From Verrucomicrobiaceae bacterium (lineage in GTDB: Bacteria; Verrucomicrobiota; Verrucomicrobiia; Verrucomicrobiales; Verrucomicrobiaceae), in the NCBI GenBank assembly GCA_016795485.1, contig JAEUHM010000043.1:1-64000 (forward strand): DNA of 64,000 bases. Direction: 5' to 3'. A program made the translations under genes and the position numbers. The notes below the pieces were generated by a model that did no database searches, had not been told where the DNA came from, and worked only from the letters and a program-made list of their open reading frames with translations. Below are positions 17,427-25,451 of the stretch, one piece after another (positions within the stretch are counted from its first letter, which is position 1; every line of letters begins with the position of its first letter).

Positions 17427-18107
17427 TCAAAAAGATTGGGCGATGACATCGTCGATTGTCAGCGTTTGCTCGCTATTTACTAGCTCTAGGGCCGTGTTGA
17501 GGCGCTTCCGCATATCCGATGTGATGGTATTAACGTTGTCGGTGCTGATTCCGTGTTTCACAGCGACTTCAGCGGGTGTAAGGCCGAGGGCTCTGTCCAG
17601 AAGCACCTGAACATCCCGTTGTTTGTGAGGCTTTAGTTTTACCAGCCTGCATAAGATACGGCGTACCGCCTTCAACGAACTCCGGGCAATGAGATTTTGA
17701 TTAAGGTCCTTCGTCCCCAAATGATGTTTTTGGAATCCGGCACCATCACCTTCACCGAACTCATCCCAAGATTGCTGGCCTGTGACTCGCGGGTATTTGC
17801 GGAAATACCCCAAAATTGAGAACTGGCAGTAGATGTGCAGGAGATTCCGAGCATGTGTTGCCCGATCCTCTGTGGCTCTTCCTTGGTCCGCTGAAATGTC
17901 ATACGACTGATCAGTTCTACGAAAAGCGATGATGGCGTCGAAGAAGACACTGTCTTCGTCTTCCTTGGGCACATTGCGACTGCGGATGTGTCCAATGAGT
18001 TCTGGGTATGCCTTGACGGCCAAATGGTGGTTTGCAGACTGCCACTCGCGAGTGCGAGCCGCAGTGCCTCCGTGAAAGTGATTGAGGGTAAACTCGCGAA
18101 AGTCCAT
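17427..18107 (-). CDS. ECF-type RNA polymerase sigma factor (divergent)
   Basis: A 226-residue sigma-70-like protein. Region 4 is clear near residues 165-210 (LGLTPAEVAVKHGISTDNVN, then TSDMRKRLN). A region-2-like helix (HIYCQFSILGYFRKYPRV) lies near 90-110, but the conserved region 2 motif is weak. It is first in an operon with the FHA and kinase genes. The stop overlaps a possible TTG start of the FHA gene, which would couple translation. It may direct RNA polymerase to genes controlled by the kinase. No membrane anti-sigma factor is seen in the operon. Confidence 0.75.
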   Translation of the reverse strand: MDFREFTLNHFHGGTAARTREWQSANHHLAVKAYPELIGHIRSRNVPKEDEDSVFFDAIIAFRRTDQSYDISADQGRATEDRATHARNLLHIYCQFSILGYFRKYPRVTGQQSWDEFGEGDGAGFQKHHLGTKDLNQNLIARSSLKAVRRILCRLVKLKPHKQRDVQVLLDRALGLTPAEVAVKHGISTDNVNTITSDMRKRLNTALELVNSEQTLTIDDVIAQSF

Positions 18108-18397
18108 GGATCAAGATGGGGTGAAGTTTGAGTGTGAGGATGTGCCTACAGATCGTAAAGCGTTGCCAGGCGCCAACTTCTAAAAATGTTTTCCGTTTTT
18201 TCTCCCCCTGCCACCTGGCGGCCAAGAAAAACTAGGCTGAAACACTGGGAAACAAACACAGTGCAGTGCGTCCGGTCAGCAGCTGGAGTCGGAAATCCGA
18301 AGAAACTCATTCTTTTGTCTTAGAACGACCGCTCGCGTGTCGCTGAAACCCATGAAGCCACACATGTGGCCTCTACGAACCCATCAACACTATCACC
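18108..18397. promoter_or_regulatory. divergent intergenic region of the signalling/export locus
   Basis: 290 bp separate the sigma-FHA-kinase operon (leftward) from the metalloprotease gene (rightward), so promoters for both are expected. The palindrome GCCACACATGTGGC (18356-18369) is a candidate operator or leader hairpin. No -10/-35 pair is assigned. The last bases before the protease ATG are A/C-rich without a Shine-Dalgarno. Confidence 0.45.
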
Positions 18398-20053
18398 ATG
18401 AAAACACACCTTACTCTAATTGTTGCCTGCCTTGGGCTGGCGTCTGCTGTAGGTTTCCGAATCGGCTCCGGTCCGATGGCATCATCCGCTGCTGTTACCA
18501 CCGTTAACGCAGCAACGCCTCATTCGCCAGGCTGTGCGTGTGGAGGCCTCCATTCCTCTCACTTTCCCCGAGGGGCTGCGGCTACCCAACAGGTAGCTAC
18601 AAGCCTTGCCCCGTCCAAGGTTCAAACGCAGGTCCCCATGCCACGCTTTGGGGATGATTTCTCCGATGTGGCGGTGGGCGAAGAAATTGATCTACCTTCC
18701 GGCGTTGTCGGCACGGTAGAGGCTGTATTGGTGGATGAGGACGGGATCACCCGCTTCTCTGGCTCGACGTTGCCCGATGGGCGATTCGTCGTAGCGTTGA
18801 ACGCTGAGGGAAGCGTGACGGGCGGATTCGTGGAGGTCGATGGGGCTGAGATGGTCACCAACTTCACGCTCTCGGACTCGAATACCACAATCGTCACGCA
18901 GGTGGCCCAGGGGGACTTCCGTTGCAGCGGCATCCCTCTGGCACCACGGATTGGCCAACTGGCGCGAAAGATCGCACCGCCAGAGCCAAAGCCTGGGGTG
19001 AACCCCCTGTCCGTGGTCGTGCCGACCTTCGATTCGGTTCCGTCTGCCGCTGGGGTTATCTTTTTGGACTTTGACGGACAGGTGGTCAGGGATCCCTCCT
19101 GGTATGGTGGAAAGACGATAGAGGCGGCACCAGCCACGATTGACGGCGATGAGATTACCGAAGCTCAGATTTTGCGAATCTGTCAGGCGGTAGCAGAAGA
19201 CTTCAGTCCTGTGAATGTCAGCGTGACGACGAGTGCGACTCGCTATGCAAGAGCACCTATTGGAAAGCGCATCCGCTGCATTGTGACGCCCACGAAGGAA
19301 TGGCTGGGAAAATCCGCCGCTACAACTGGCGGTGTCGCCTATATGGGCTCGTTTGCCCGGCTTTATCCCACCTACCAGAGCAGCACCATTCCGGTATGGT
19401 GTTTTGATCAGCTATCAGAAATCAATATGGCTATGACCATCAGCCATGAGGTCGGGCATGCGTTCAACCTGAAACACGATGGTGACGCCAAATCAGCCTA
19501 CTACGCAGGACACGGCAACTGGGGGCCGCTGATGGGAGCGCCATTCAATATGACCATCACTCAGTGGTCCAAAGGAGAATACGCCGGTGCTAACAACAAA
19601 CAGGACGACATCGCCATCCTGACCGGCACTGCTAACAAAGTCGGACGGCGGGCCGATGATGTGGGCAGCACACCAGCCACAGCTCGGAAACTGGCCACCA
19701 GCACGGGGACTCTGTCGCAAACGGGTCTGCTGAGCCTAGCTGGCGATTTGGACTATTTCGAGATCAAGGCCAATGCGGGGACGCTCAATCTTGCAGCAAC
19801 ATCCATCTGGACGACAAACTGGCAGCAGAACACCGACTTCACCATCGCACTGTATGACGGGCCCACCGTGCTGGCAGTAGCCAGCCCAAGCAGCACGTCA
19901 GCCACATTGAGATTCAGTCTTCCCAAGGCAGGAACTTATCACATCGTCATGCAACCGAGCAGTTATGGCGATCCAAAAACCACTGGTTACTCGACCTATG
20001 GCGCTTTGGGACACTATCGCCTGACTGGAACCTTCCCCAAGCCCTTGAACTGA
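18398..20053 (+). CDS. secreted metzincin-type zinc metalloprotease with PPC-like C-terminus
   Basis: A 551-residue exported protease. The signal peptide (MKTHLTLIVACLGLASAVGF) precedes a poorly conserved pro-region to about 210. The catalytic domain begins IFLDFDGQVV and carries TISHEVGHAFNLKHDG near residues 347-362, that is HExxHxxNxxH with Asn where many metzincins have Gly. About residues 425-548 form a beta-rich domain like the bacterial pre-peptidase C-terminal domain (GDLDYFEIKANAGTL, KAGTYHIVMQPSS), often removed after export. It is the first gene of the rightward run and is followed by a strong hairpin at 20069-20099. Confidence 0.9.
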   Translation: MKTHLTLIVACLGLASAVGFRIGSGPMASSAAVTTVNAATPHSPGCACGGLHSSHFPRGAAATQQVATSLAPSKVQTQVPMPRFGDDFSDVAVGEEIDLPSGVVGTVEAVLVDEDGITRFSGSTLPDGRFVVALNAEGSVTGGFVEVDGAEMVTNFTLSDSNTTIVTQVAQGDFRCSGIPLAPRIGQLARKIAPPEPKPGVNPLSVVVPTFDSVPSAAGVIFLDFDGQVVRDPSWYGGKTIEAAPATIDGDEITEAQILRICQAVAEDFSPVNVSVTTSATRYARAPIGKRIRCIVTPTKEWLGKSAATTGGVAYMGSFARLYPTYQSSTIPVWCFDQLSEINMAMTISHEVGHAFNLKHDGDAKSAYYAGHGNWGPLMGAPFNMTITQWSKGEYAGANNKQDDIAILTGTANKVGRRADDVGSTPATARKLATSTGTLSQTGLLSLAGDLDYFEIKANAGTLNLAATSIWTTNWQQNTDFTIALYDGPTVLAVASPSSTSATLRFSLPKAGTYHIVMQPSSYGDPKTTGYSTYGALGHYRLTGTFPKPLN

Positions 20054-20068
20054 GCCGCAGAGGTTTGG

Positions 20069-20099
20069 AACGCGCTGCCCTGCTGAGGTGCAGCGCGTT
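20069..20099 (+). terminator. GC-rich hairpin after the metalloprotease gene
   Basis: AACGCGCTGC (20069-20078) pairs perfectly with GCAGCGCGTT (20090-20099) across an 11-base loop, 15 bp after the stop codon. There is no following T-run, so it may be a 3' stabiliser or a partial terminator rather than a classic rho-independent one. Confidence 0.55.
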
Positions 20100-20211
20100 G
20101 GGGCAGGTATCTTCGAGAAACTTTCTGAGAACCGAACCGGCACTGACGCTGATACCAATAACCCCAGCACTTTGTCTGGGACCGCAACATCAAACACAAC
20201 ATAACATAACT

Positions 20212-21795
20212 ATGAAAACACGCATCAAGGCGCTCCTCGTCAGCAGTATGCTGGCCATCACTGGCGGCTCGGCCCTCTATGGCCAAGCCGATTTTCCGTA
20301 TGCCCCCAAAACCATTGCTGTGGCCAACCGAACGTTGGCGACTGCGGGTGTGGGAAGCTATTTCACCACGGCACCTGCTGAGGCTTCCACCACCAGCGGA
20401 GGTGACAGCTATTGGGCGGCGGTGGTTTCCCACTCTAGCGTGGGACATGCCGCAACCTTCTACGCTGCTGCCGAGCGGGCTGTCGTTGAATCCAAGCTTG
20501 GCAACTGGCCTTCCGATTTGACCAGGGTCTATGACTTGGATTCCGCTAAGGCCGATGTATCTGCCTTTACGGCACGGGTGCCGCGCAGTGTACCTGCACT
20601 GCTGACAGTTCACCGGGCATCCACCATCGGCTCCAACTCCATCTCACTGATGCTGTCCAAACGACAGCCGCTCATCCAGCTCAAAAGCGGCAGCAGTGTA
20701 ATCAAGAGTTGGACATTGCTGGATAACAGCATCGGTGGGAGATTTTCGGTTTCCACGGACCGCTGGGCTAGGGAGTTCACCGTCTCGTCGAGCAACCGGT
20801 ACGTCTTGCAGTTTGTCGGCAATACGTCCGCGACTTATCCCCAACGTTTCGACATCATCGCAGCTGCGGATCTCCCCAAGTGGTATGATGGAATAACGGT
20901 AGGCCCAAAGCTCAGTATAACGTTGAACACATGGGACAAAGCCTTGGTGCTGCCGGCGGGCCGTTACGCGATGGTTGCGCGGGCAACAAGGGGCCTTTTC
21001 AAGGGCGCAGTGCAGCTCTTGGAGTATGTGCCCACGCCAACATCTAGCTGGAAGGCGGTCGCGGCTGATTTCCCTTACCGTCCCGTGGTAGTGAAGTATT
21101 CCAAGTCGCTTACAAGGTCGGGAGCCGACAGCTACATGGTTTCCACTGCCCCTATCTCCGTAAAGGCAGGGAGCACCTTTAGCGCATTGGGCGCCGGGGA
21201 GTTGGGACTGACGGTAGCGTTATTCAAACAGGACGCTGCTGTCACCAACGCGTTTACGGCATACCTACCGCTATCCAACGATCCAAGGATCACCTTTGCC
21301 CGCAGCACCTCAAACTATTTTCCTGCCTCCGTATCGATGACGGCAGCTGTTTCGGTTCCCTACGTGCTCGGGGTCCGAAGCTTCAAGGCTGGATACGCGA
21401 CTAATGCAAACGTCTTGCTGTCCAGGAATGTGGATGTGGTGAAGTATGCTGCCGCCGGGCTCTCAAAGACCTGGATTCGTCAGGCGAACCCTGTGCTGGA
21501 GACGTTCTCCGTGACATCGCTGGGGATGTATCTCCGGTCATTCACGATCACCAGTGGCTCGCGTTACGCGTTTCGGTTCGTTACCGACGAGGCGACTCGG
21601 CCGGAACATATTGATGTCATCGCAAGGAAGGATCTTATTAGGCTTAAACTGCGGCAGGCGGTGACCTCCGTGGAAGGTTTCACTGGCAAGCACGGTGAGT
21701 TCGCACTGAGCCTAGCTCCAGGCGACTACGTGATGGTAGGGATGGCGTCCTCTGGCAAGAATAGCGCAGCCTATGAGCTGATCGAATATCGTTGA
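20212..21795 (+). CDS. secreted hypothetical protein with two tandem ~260-residue repeats
   Basis: A 527-residue protein of unknown function. The ATG at 20212 opens a signal peptide (MKTRIKALLVSSMLAITGGS, cleavage near LYGQA). The mature chain has two homologous halves starting DFPYAPKT (about 26) and DFPYRPVV (about 286). Each has an SYFTTAP/SYMVSTAP strand, an FDIIAAADL/IDVIARKDL motif and ends AMVARATRG...LLEYVP or VMVGMASSG...ELIEYR. Nothing links it to a known family. Position between the protease and HD genes, with its own 3' hairpin, suggests it is exported together with the protease. Confidence 0.85.
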   Translation: MKTRIKALLVSSMLAITGGSALYGQADFPYAPKTIAVANRTLATAGVGSYFTTAPAEASTTSGGDSYWAAVVSHSSVGHAATFYAAAERAVVESKLGNWPSDLTRVYDLDSAKADVSAFTARVPRSVPALLTVHRASTIGSNSISLMLSKRQPLIQLKSGSSVIKSWTLLDNSIGGRFSVSTDRWAREFTVSSSNRYVLQFVGNTSATYPQRFDIIAAADLPKWYDGITVGPKLSITLNTWDKALVLPAGRYAMVARATRGLFKGAVQLLEYVPTPTSSWKAVAADFPYRPVVVKYSKSLTRSGADSYMVSTAPISVKAGSTFSALGAGELGLTVALFKQDAAVTNAFTAYLPLSNDPRITFARSTSNYFPASVSMTAAVSVPYVLGVRSFKAGYATNANVLLSRNVDVVKYAAAGLSKTWIRQANPVLETFSVTSLGMYLRSFTITSGSRYAFRFVTDEATRPEHIDVIARKDLIRLKLRQAVTSVEGFTGKHGEFALSLAPGDYVMVGMASSGKNSAAYELIEYR

Positions 21796-21814
21796 ATCAA
21801 GCCCTGGGTCGAAG

Positions 21815-21844
21815 GCTGCTTGCCCGAACCGTCGGGCAAGCAGC
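21815..21844 (+). terminator. perfect 13-bp hairpin after the repeat protein gene
   Basis: GCTGCTTGCCCGA (21815-21827) pairs perfectly with TCGGGCAAGCAGC (21832-21844) around an ACCG loop, 19 bp after the stop. It is very stable but lacks a T-tract. It could reduce read-through into the HD-domain gene or protect the upstream message. Confidence 0.6.
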
Positions 21845-21868
21845 TAACTGGTAGCCCTTTCTTCCTCT

Positions 21869-22591
21869 ATGAAGCGATACCAACACGCACTATGCCGAGA
21901 GGCATTATTCGCTAACGCCACATCCGGCGCTCAGTTGGCAGAATACCTTCGTCTTCAACACGACGCGGGATGGTTGGAACGTCTCATCCCTGAACTGGTG
22001 ATTCTCAAAACCATGCCGCACCGGGCAGAGTTCCATCCTGAGGCTGCTGGAACAGTATGGGGCCACATCATGGCCGCCCTGAGGGCCTCAGAATCTTCGG
22101 ACCCTCTGACCAACCTCTGCATAGCCTTCCACGATGTTGGTAAGTGTTGCCCTGAGCGCGATGCGGCGGGGCGGTTTACCTATCGCGGACATGAGTTGCT
22201 TGGGGTGGCTGTTTTCCATGGCATTCAGAGGAGGCTGAGGTTTTTCACGGAGGAGGAAGTGCGGGCGATCCACCTCTGCATAGAACACCACATGCAAAGT
22301 AGAAGCATCATGATGCAGGACTGTCCCAGAGCGCTGGTGGTGAGACTGCGCTCCAGTGAGGACTGGCCGAATCTCAAGGCGACGATGTGGGCAGATTGTG
22401 CCTGCCGCATGCATTTATGGCAGCCAAGCGCGTGGAACGATGGAATGGAGTGGGTTGACCGGCTCTATGGAGAGTGGTGGACCTCTCAGGATGCGCAGAG
22501 GGTGCCGAAAGGACCGGGAAGTGCGCCCACGGTAGGTTTTTCCGAAAAAGTATCATTGTCGTCTGAGAAGGAGCCCCTTGGGAGCGCTTGA
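21869..22591 (+). CDS. HD-domain phosphohydrolase-like protein
   Basis: A 240-residue protein with an HD domain like that of class I CCA-adding enzymes, but without a nucleotidyltransferase domain. Seen: EAAGTVWGHIMAAL (first His), CIAFHDVGKCCPERDA (HD pair, near residue 87), TYRGHELLGVAVFHGIQRRL, LCIEHHMQSR, and a late Asp in TMWADCACRM. Metal-dependent phosphohydrolase activity is likely from the family; the substrate is unknown. No signal peptide, so it is cytoplasmic. The C-terminal ~40 residues are Ser/Pro-rich and probably unstructured. Confidence 0.8.
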   Translation: MKRYQHALCREALFANATSGAQLAEYLRLQHDAGWLERLIPELVILKTMPHRAEFHPEAAGTVWGHIMAALRASESSDPLTNLCIAFHDVGKCCPERDAAGRFTYRGHELLGVAVFHGIQRRLRFFTEEEVRAIHLCIEHHMQSRSIMMQDCPRALVVRLRSSEDWPNLKATMWADCACRMHLWQPSAWNDGMEWVDRLYGEWWTSQDAQRVPKGPGSAPTVGFSEKVSLSSEKEPLGSA

Positions 22592-22628
22592 GCCTGTGTA
22601 GACCAAACCATTCATCATCAAACACACC

Positions 22629-22916
22629 ATGTATCACGACGTCGACATCAACGAAGGAACCAAAAGCGGACTGGCTAAGACGGCGGGTTGGCTGGGAGCA
22701 ATCGCAGGCTTCAATCTAGCGGTGATTGGAGAATATCCGAACTTTCTTGCCGCTATGCTTGTAGGCGGCCTGGTCGGAGTGGGTGCTTCGTACTACCGCC
22801 GAGAGGCTGGCTTTGCCGTCATTTTGATTTCGGCTGCGGTCATCCTCAAAGCGTGCAGCCCGAAGGATCAGTTCACAGCAAGTGCCGCCACGGCCCGAAT
22901 CTGCAAAATCGCTTAA
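22629..22916 (+). CDS. small membrane protein
   Basis: A 95-residue protein with two or three predicted membrane helices (GWLGAIAGFNLAVIG, FLAAMLVGGLVGVGASYY, GFAVILISAAVILKA). The soluble head is short (MYHDVDINEGTKSG). No family is recognised. The leader ATCATCAAACACACC lies directly before the ATG with no Shine-Dalgarno, like the other genes of this run. Confidence 0.65.
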   Translation: MYHDVDINEGTKSGLAKTAGWLGAIAGFNLAVIGEYPNFLAAMLVGGLVGVGASYYRREAGFAVILISAAVILKACSPKDQFTASAATARICKIA

Positions 22917-22944
22917 CCACATCCAACCAAAGAACAGCGCCAAA

Positions 22945-23304
22945 ATGAAGACACTAACCACTATCGCCCTGTGTGCATCCTTGCTCTCCAGCTGCACCAA
23001 CTCCTACCCCTACTACGCCGACTCCTATTACCCGCGGCCAAGTCCAGCCGGAAACCGATACCTCCAGGGTTACTCAGGGGGCAGCTACCGCGCACCGCAG
23101 CCTATGGACAGTCCATCAAGCACTGGTTTTGCCGATATTGCCGTTCCTCTAGCGATAGGTGCTGGTCTGATATGGGCCATGGGTGGGGGTAGCAGTGAGA
23201 GTTCAGGCTCAACAGATGCGAGTAGCTCACCAGAGGCTTACGAAAAGGCAAATCAGAATGCAGAAAGCATGGGAAGGCCTGCGCCGTACCCCGAGTATAG
23301 GTAG
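22945..23304 (+). CDS. small lipoprotein, Tyr/Pro/Ser-rich
   Basis: A 119-residue lipoprotein. MKTLTTIALCASLLSSC is a clear type II signal with the lipidation Cys at 17. The mature part has Tyr/Pro-rich sequence (YPYYADSYYPRPSP), one hydrophobic stretch (FADIAVPLAIGAGLIWAMGG) and a Ser-rich tail. The longer frame from 22882 would bury the signal. Last gene of the rightward run; function unknown. Confidence 0.75.
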   Translation: MKTLTTIALCASLLSSCTNSYPYYADSYYPRPSPAGNRYLQGYSGGSYRAPQPMDSPSSTGFADIAVPLAIGAGLIWAMGGGSSESSGSTDASSSPEAYEKANQNAESMGRPAPYPEYR

Positions 23305-23405
23305 AGCTGCTAAACGGGTATGAACTGCGTGTGCTAAAGTCGTTTCTTTGTTCCTGGTGTGAGTCTGGCACCGCGTCTTCATGGATAGAAGTCATGGGGC
23401 CGAGT

Positions 23406-23440
23406 GATTGACTGTCTTTTGCATACGATTGACTGCTTTT
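23406..23440. promoter_or_regulatory. direct repeats upstream of the broken HTH gene
   Basis: GATTGACTGTCTTTT (23406-23420) and GATTGACTGCTTTT (23427-23440) are spaced 21 bp start to start, two turns of the helix, and end eight bases before the ATG at 23448. The layout fits a tandem operator for the HTH protein encoded just downstream, which would be autoregulation. Inference only. Confidence 0.4.
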
Positions 23441-23447
23441 GTCGAAC

Positions 23448-23753
23448 ATGCCCTCAATCCTTAACTGTCTTTTTCCGCACGCGCGGGCTGAGCTGCTCCG
23501 GCTGCTTTTCGCGATGCCAGGGACTCGCTTGCATGTCCGGGAGCTAACGCGAAAGAGCGGACTTAGTCTCGGAACCATGCAGGTGGAGTTGAAGAAGCTA
23601 ACAGCCGCCGGGTTGCTGCTCAGCGAACGGGACGGCAACCGACTCTACCGCACTAGAAGGCGTGCCAGGAGTAGAGCAGGCATTTGTGTTCGATTTTCGC
23701 CACGCGCTCATCCAGTTTCGACGCAGCGCCTGGATTCTGCCAACGACTGCTGA
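23448..23753 (+). pseudogene. degraded HTH (ArsR-like) regulator, probably once fused to a nucleotidyltransferase-like domain
   Basis: About 65 residues are a good winged HTH (FPHARAELLRLLFAMPGTRL, LTRKSGLSLGTMQVELKKL, LLLSERDGNRLYR). That block is typical of small proteins that continue into a nucleotidyltransferase-like domain. Here the frame then turns into Arg-rich sequence, while the neighbouring frame reads LEGVPGVEQAFVFDFRHAL, resembling the expected continuation. A frameshift near 23655 is inferred, followed by loss of the rest. A short functional HTH protein cannot be excluded. Confidence 0.5.
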
Positions 23754-23821
23754 GATCATTCGCCTCACCGCAGACCCTGACCGAAGACGGTGATGGGTTT
23801 CGTCTTGGACTTCAGGTTGCC

Positions 23822-23993
23822 AAAAACCGCCCCATCAAGCGGCCTCCAGTCCCCCTGATGTCAATAAAGGCGTCCCACCTCTTGGAGCAAATGCGCACCA
23901 CGAGAGAGTTCATCTACTGCAAACAAGTCGTCTCCCTCGTCATCCTGGAACTCTGGCACCGTGTTTTTGTGGACCGGAGTTATGGGGTTTAGT
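23822..23993 (+). pseudogene. C-terminal relic of a second asparagine synthetase
   Basis: The frame to the TAG at about 23992 ends with LLEQMRTTREFIYCKQVVSL followed by VILELWHRVFVD, nearly identical to the last residues of asnB at 13.7 kb. No glutaminase or synthetase core lies upstream. Many third positions differ between the two copies, so this is not a recent duplicate but the remains of a diverged paralogue or an acquired gene. Similarity fades upstream of about 23822. Confidence 0.75.
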
Positions 23994-24125
23994 AGCTATA
24001 CGGGGTTGAGGCTTGTGATTGCTTAGATGGCAAAGGCGGGATAAGATGATTCCCGTATGTGGTAGTGCTACCCGAGTGACTGGCTTTCGCCATATTTGCG
24101 GGCCGCGCGTCATCCTCCCCAGTCT

Positions 24126-25364
24126 ATGCTCAACACACTCAAGACCCTCGATAAAGAAAATCGTCCTATCCATGTTGGCCTTATTGGCCTGGGGGCTATG
24201 GGGCGAGGGATTGCCTACCAGATTGGCAAGACACCGGGGATGCGTCTCTCGTTTATCGCGGATCGCGATATCAAGGCTGCTGAAGAAGGTCAGCGCCTTT
24301 ACGGTAAGCCTGCTCACGTAACAACTGACTGTGAGGGTGTGTTGAAAGACGAGAAGATCCCTTGTGATGTCTTCGTGGAAGCAACGAACTCCATCATTGC
24401 CGCGTACGATTACTGCCAACTGGCGATCCAACGCAAAGCTCACTGCGTTTTGATGAACGCTGAGGTGGATTTGATCCTCGGACCTCTTCTCCAAGCCGCA
24501 GCGAACAAAGCTGGTGTGGTGGTGACCAGTGACGCGGGTGACCAGCATGGTGTGCTGGCGCGGATGATGCAGGAAGTAGAGATGTGGGGCTTCAAACTGG
24601 TGCAGGCTGGCAACATGAAGGGCTTCCTGGATCGCCATCGCGACTGGGCAGGCACCATCGACATCGCGGCCAAGCTGAAGCTCAGTGTGCAGCAATGCCT
24701 AGCATACACCGACGGCTCCAAGTTGAACATCGAGATGGCGATCATCGCCAACGAGTATGGCCTTGGCGTCACGAAGCCAGGCATGGAAGGTCCGGTGGCT
24801 AACAAGGTGGAGGAAGCGCTCGATCTCTTCGATTTCGATGCCTATGGCGATGAGGGGCGCGTGGACTACATCCTCGGTGCCAAGCAGTTCGGCGGCGGTG
24901 TGTGGGTGGTGGGCAAGAACGAGGATGAGTTCCAGCAGGGCTACATGAACTACTACAAGGTGACTAACAAGCACCCGTATTACTTGTTCTTCCGCCCTTA
25001 TCACCTCTGCCACCTTGAGACACCGCGCGCTGTTGCCGTGGCGGCTCTCTACGGCAAGCCAGTGCTGAATCAGCGCATGGGCCGTCTCACGGATTGCTTT
25101 GCTTACGCCAAGACCGACCTCGCTCCCGGCACCAAGATCAGCCATGCCATTGGCAGCGATCAGTGCTATGGCTTGATCGACTACGCCAAGAAGGCGGATG
25201 CCGCAGGGCAGATTCCTCAGGGCGTGCTCGACGTAGAAGGTTCTGATCTTCGTCCAGTGGTGAAGCGTGCCATCAAGAAAGATGATCCCATCACTTGGGA
25301 CGATGTGGACATCCCTGACACGCGCATGGCGCGGCTCTGGGAGGAGCAAAAGCCTCTGCTTTGA
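24126..25364 (+). CDS. NAD(P)-dependent homoserine-dehydrogenase-like oxidoreductase with SAF domain
   Basis: A 412-residue protein. The N-terminal Rossmann fold has VGLIGLGAMGRGIAYQIGK (dinucleotide loop near 18-28). A middle substrate-binding region (VEATNSIIAAYDYC, VVVTSDAGDQHGVLARMMQE) resembles homoserine dehydrogenase. The C-terminal ~75 residues (RMGRLTDCFAYAKTDLAPGT, then DVEGSDLRPVVKRAIKKDDP) match an SAF domain. Such proteins occur in surface-sugar gene sets, but the reaction is not known to me. The next two genes (DUF5069 and FAD oxidoreductase) probably act in the same pathway. Confidence 0.85.
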   Translation: MLNTLKTLDKENRPIHVGLIGLGAMGRGIAYQIGKTPGMRLSFIADRDIKAAEEGQRLYGKPAHVTTDCEGVLKDEKIPCDVFVEATNSIIAAYDYCQLAIQRKAHCVLMNAEVDLILGPLLQAAANKAGVVVTSDAGDQHGVLARMMQEVEMWGFKLVQAGNMKGFLDRHRDWAGTIDIAAKLKLSVQQCLAYTDGSKLNIEMAIIANEYGLGVTKPGMEGPVANKVEEALDLFDFDAYGDEGRVDYILGAKQFGGGVWVVGKNEDEFQQGYMNYYKVTNKHPYYLFFRPYHLCHLETPRAVAVAALYGKPVLNQRMGRLTDCFAYAKTDLAPGTKISHAIGSDQCYGLIDYAKKADAAGQIPQGVLDVEGSDLRPVVKRAIKKDDPITWDDVDIPDTRMARLWEEQKPLL

Positions 25365-25381
25365 TTCGCATTCAGTTTTGG

Positions 25382-25437
25382 GTATTCGGTAATCTGTAAT
25401 CAGTGCCCTCCGATACTGACTACTGATAACTGAATAC
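25382..25437. repeat. imperfect 23-bp inverted repeat in the intergenic space
   Basis: The left arm (25382-25404, starting GTATTCGGTAATC) and right arm (25415-25437, ending ACTGAATAC) pair over 23 bp with four mismatches around a 10-base centre. There is no T-tract, so it is more like a dispersed hairpin element than a terminator. It fills most of the gap between the dehydrogenase and DUF5069 genes. Confidence 0.6.
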
Positions 25438-25451
25438 TTCCTTACTCCACC

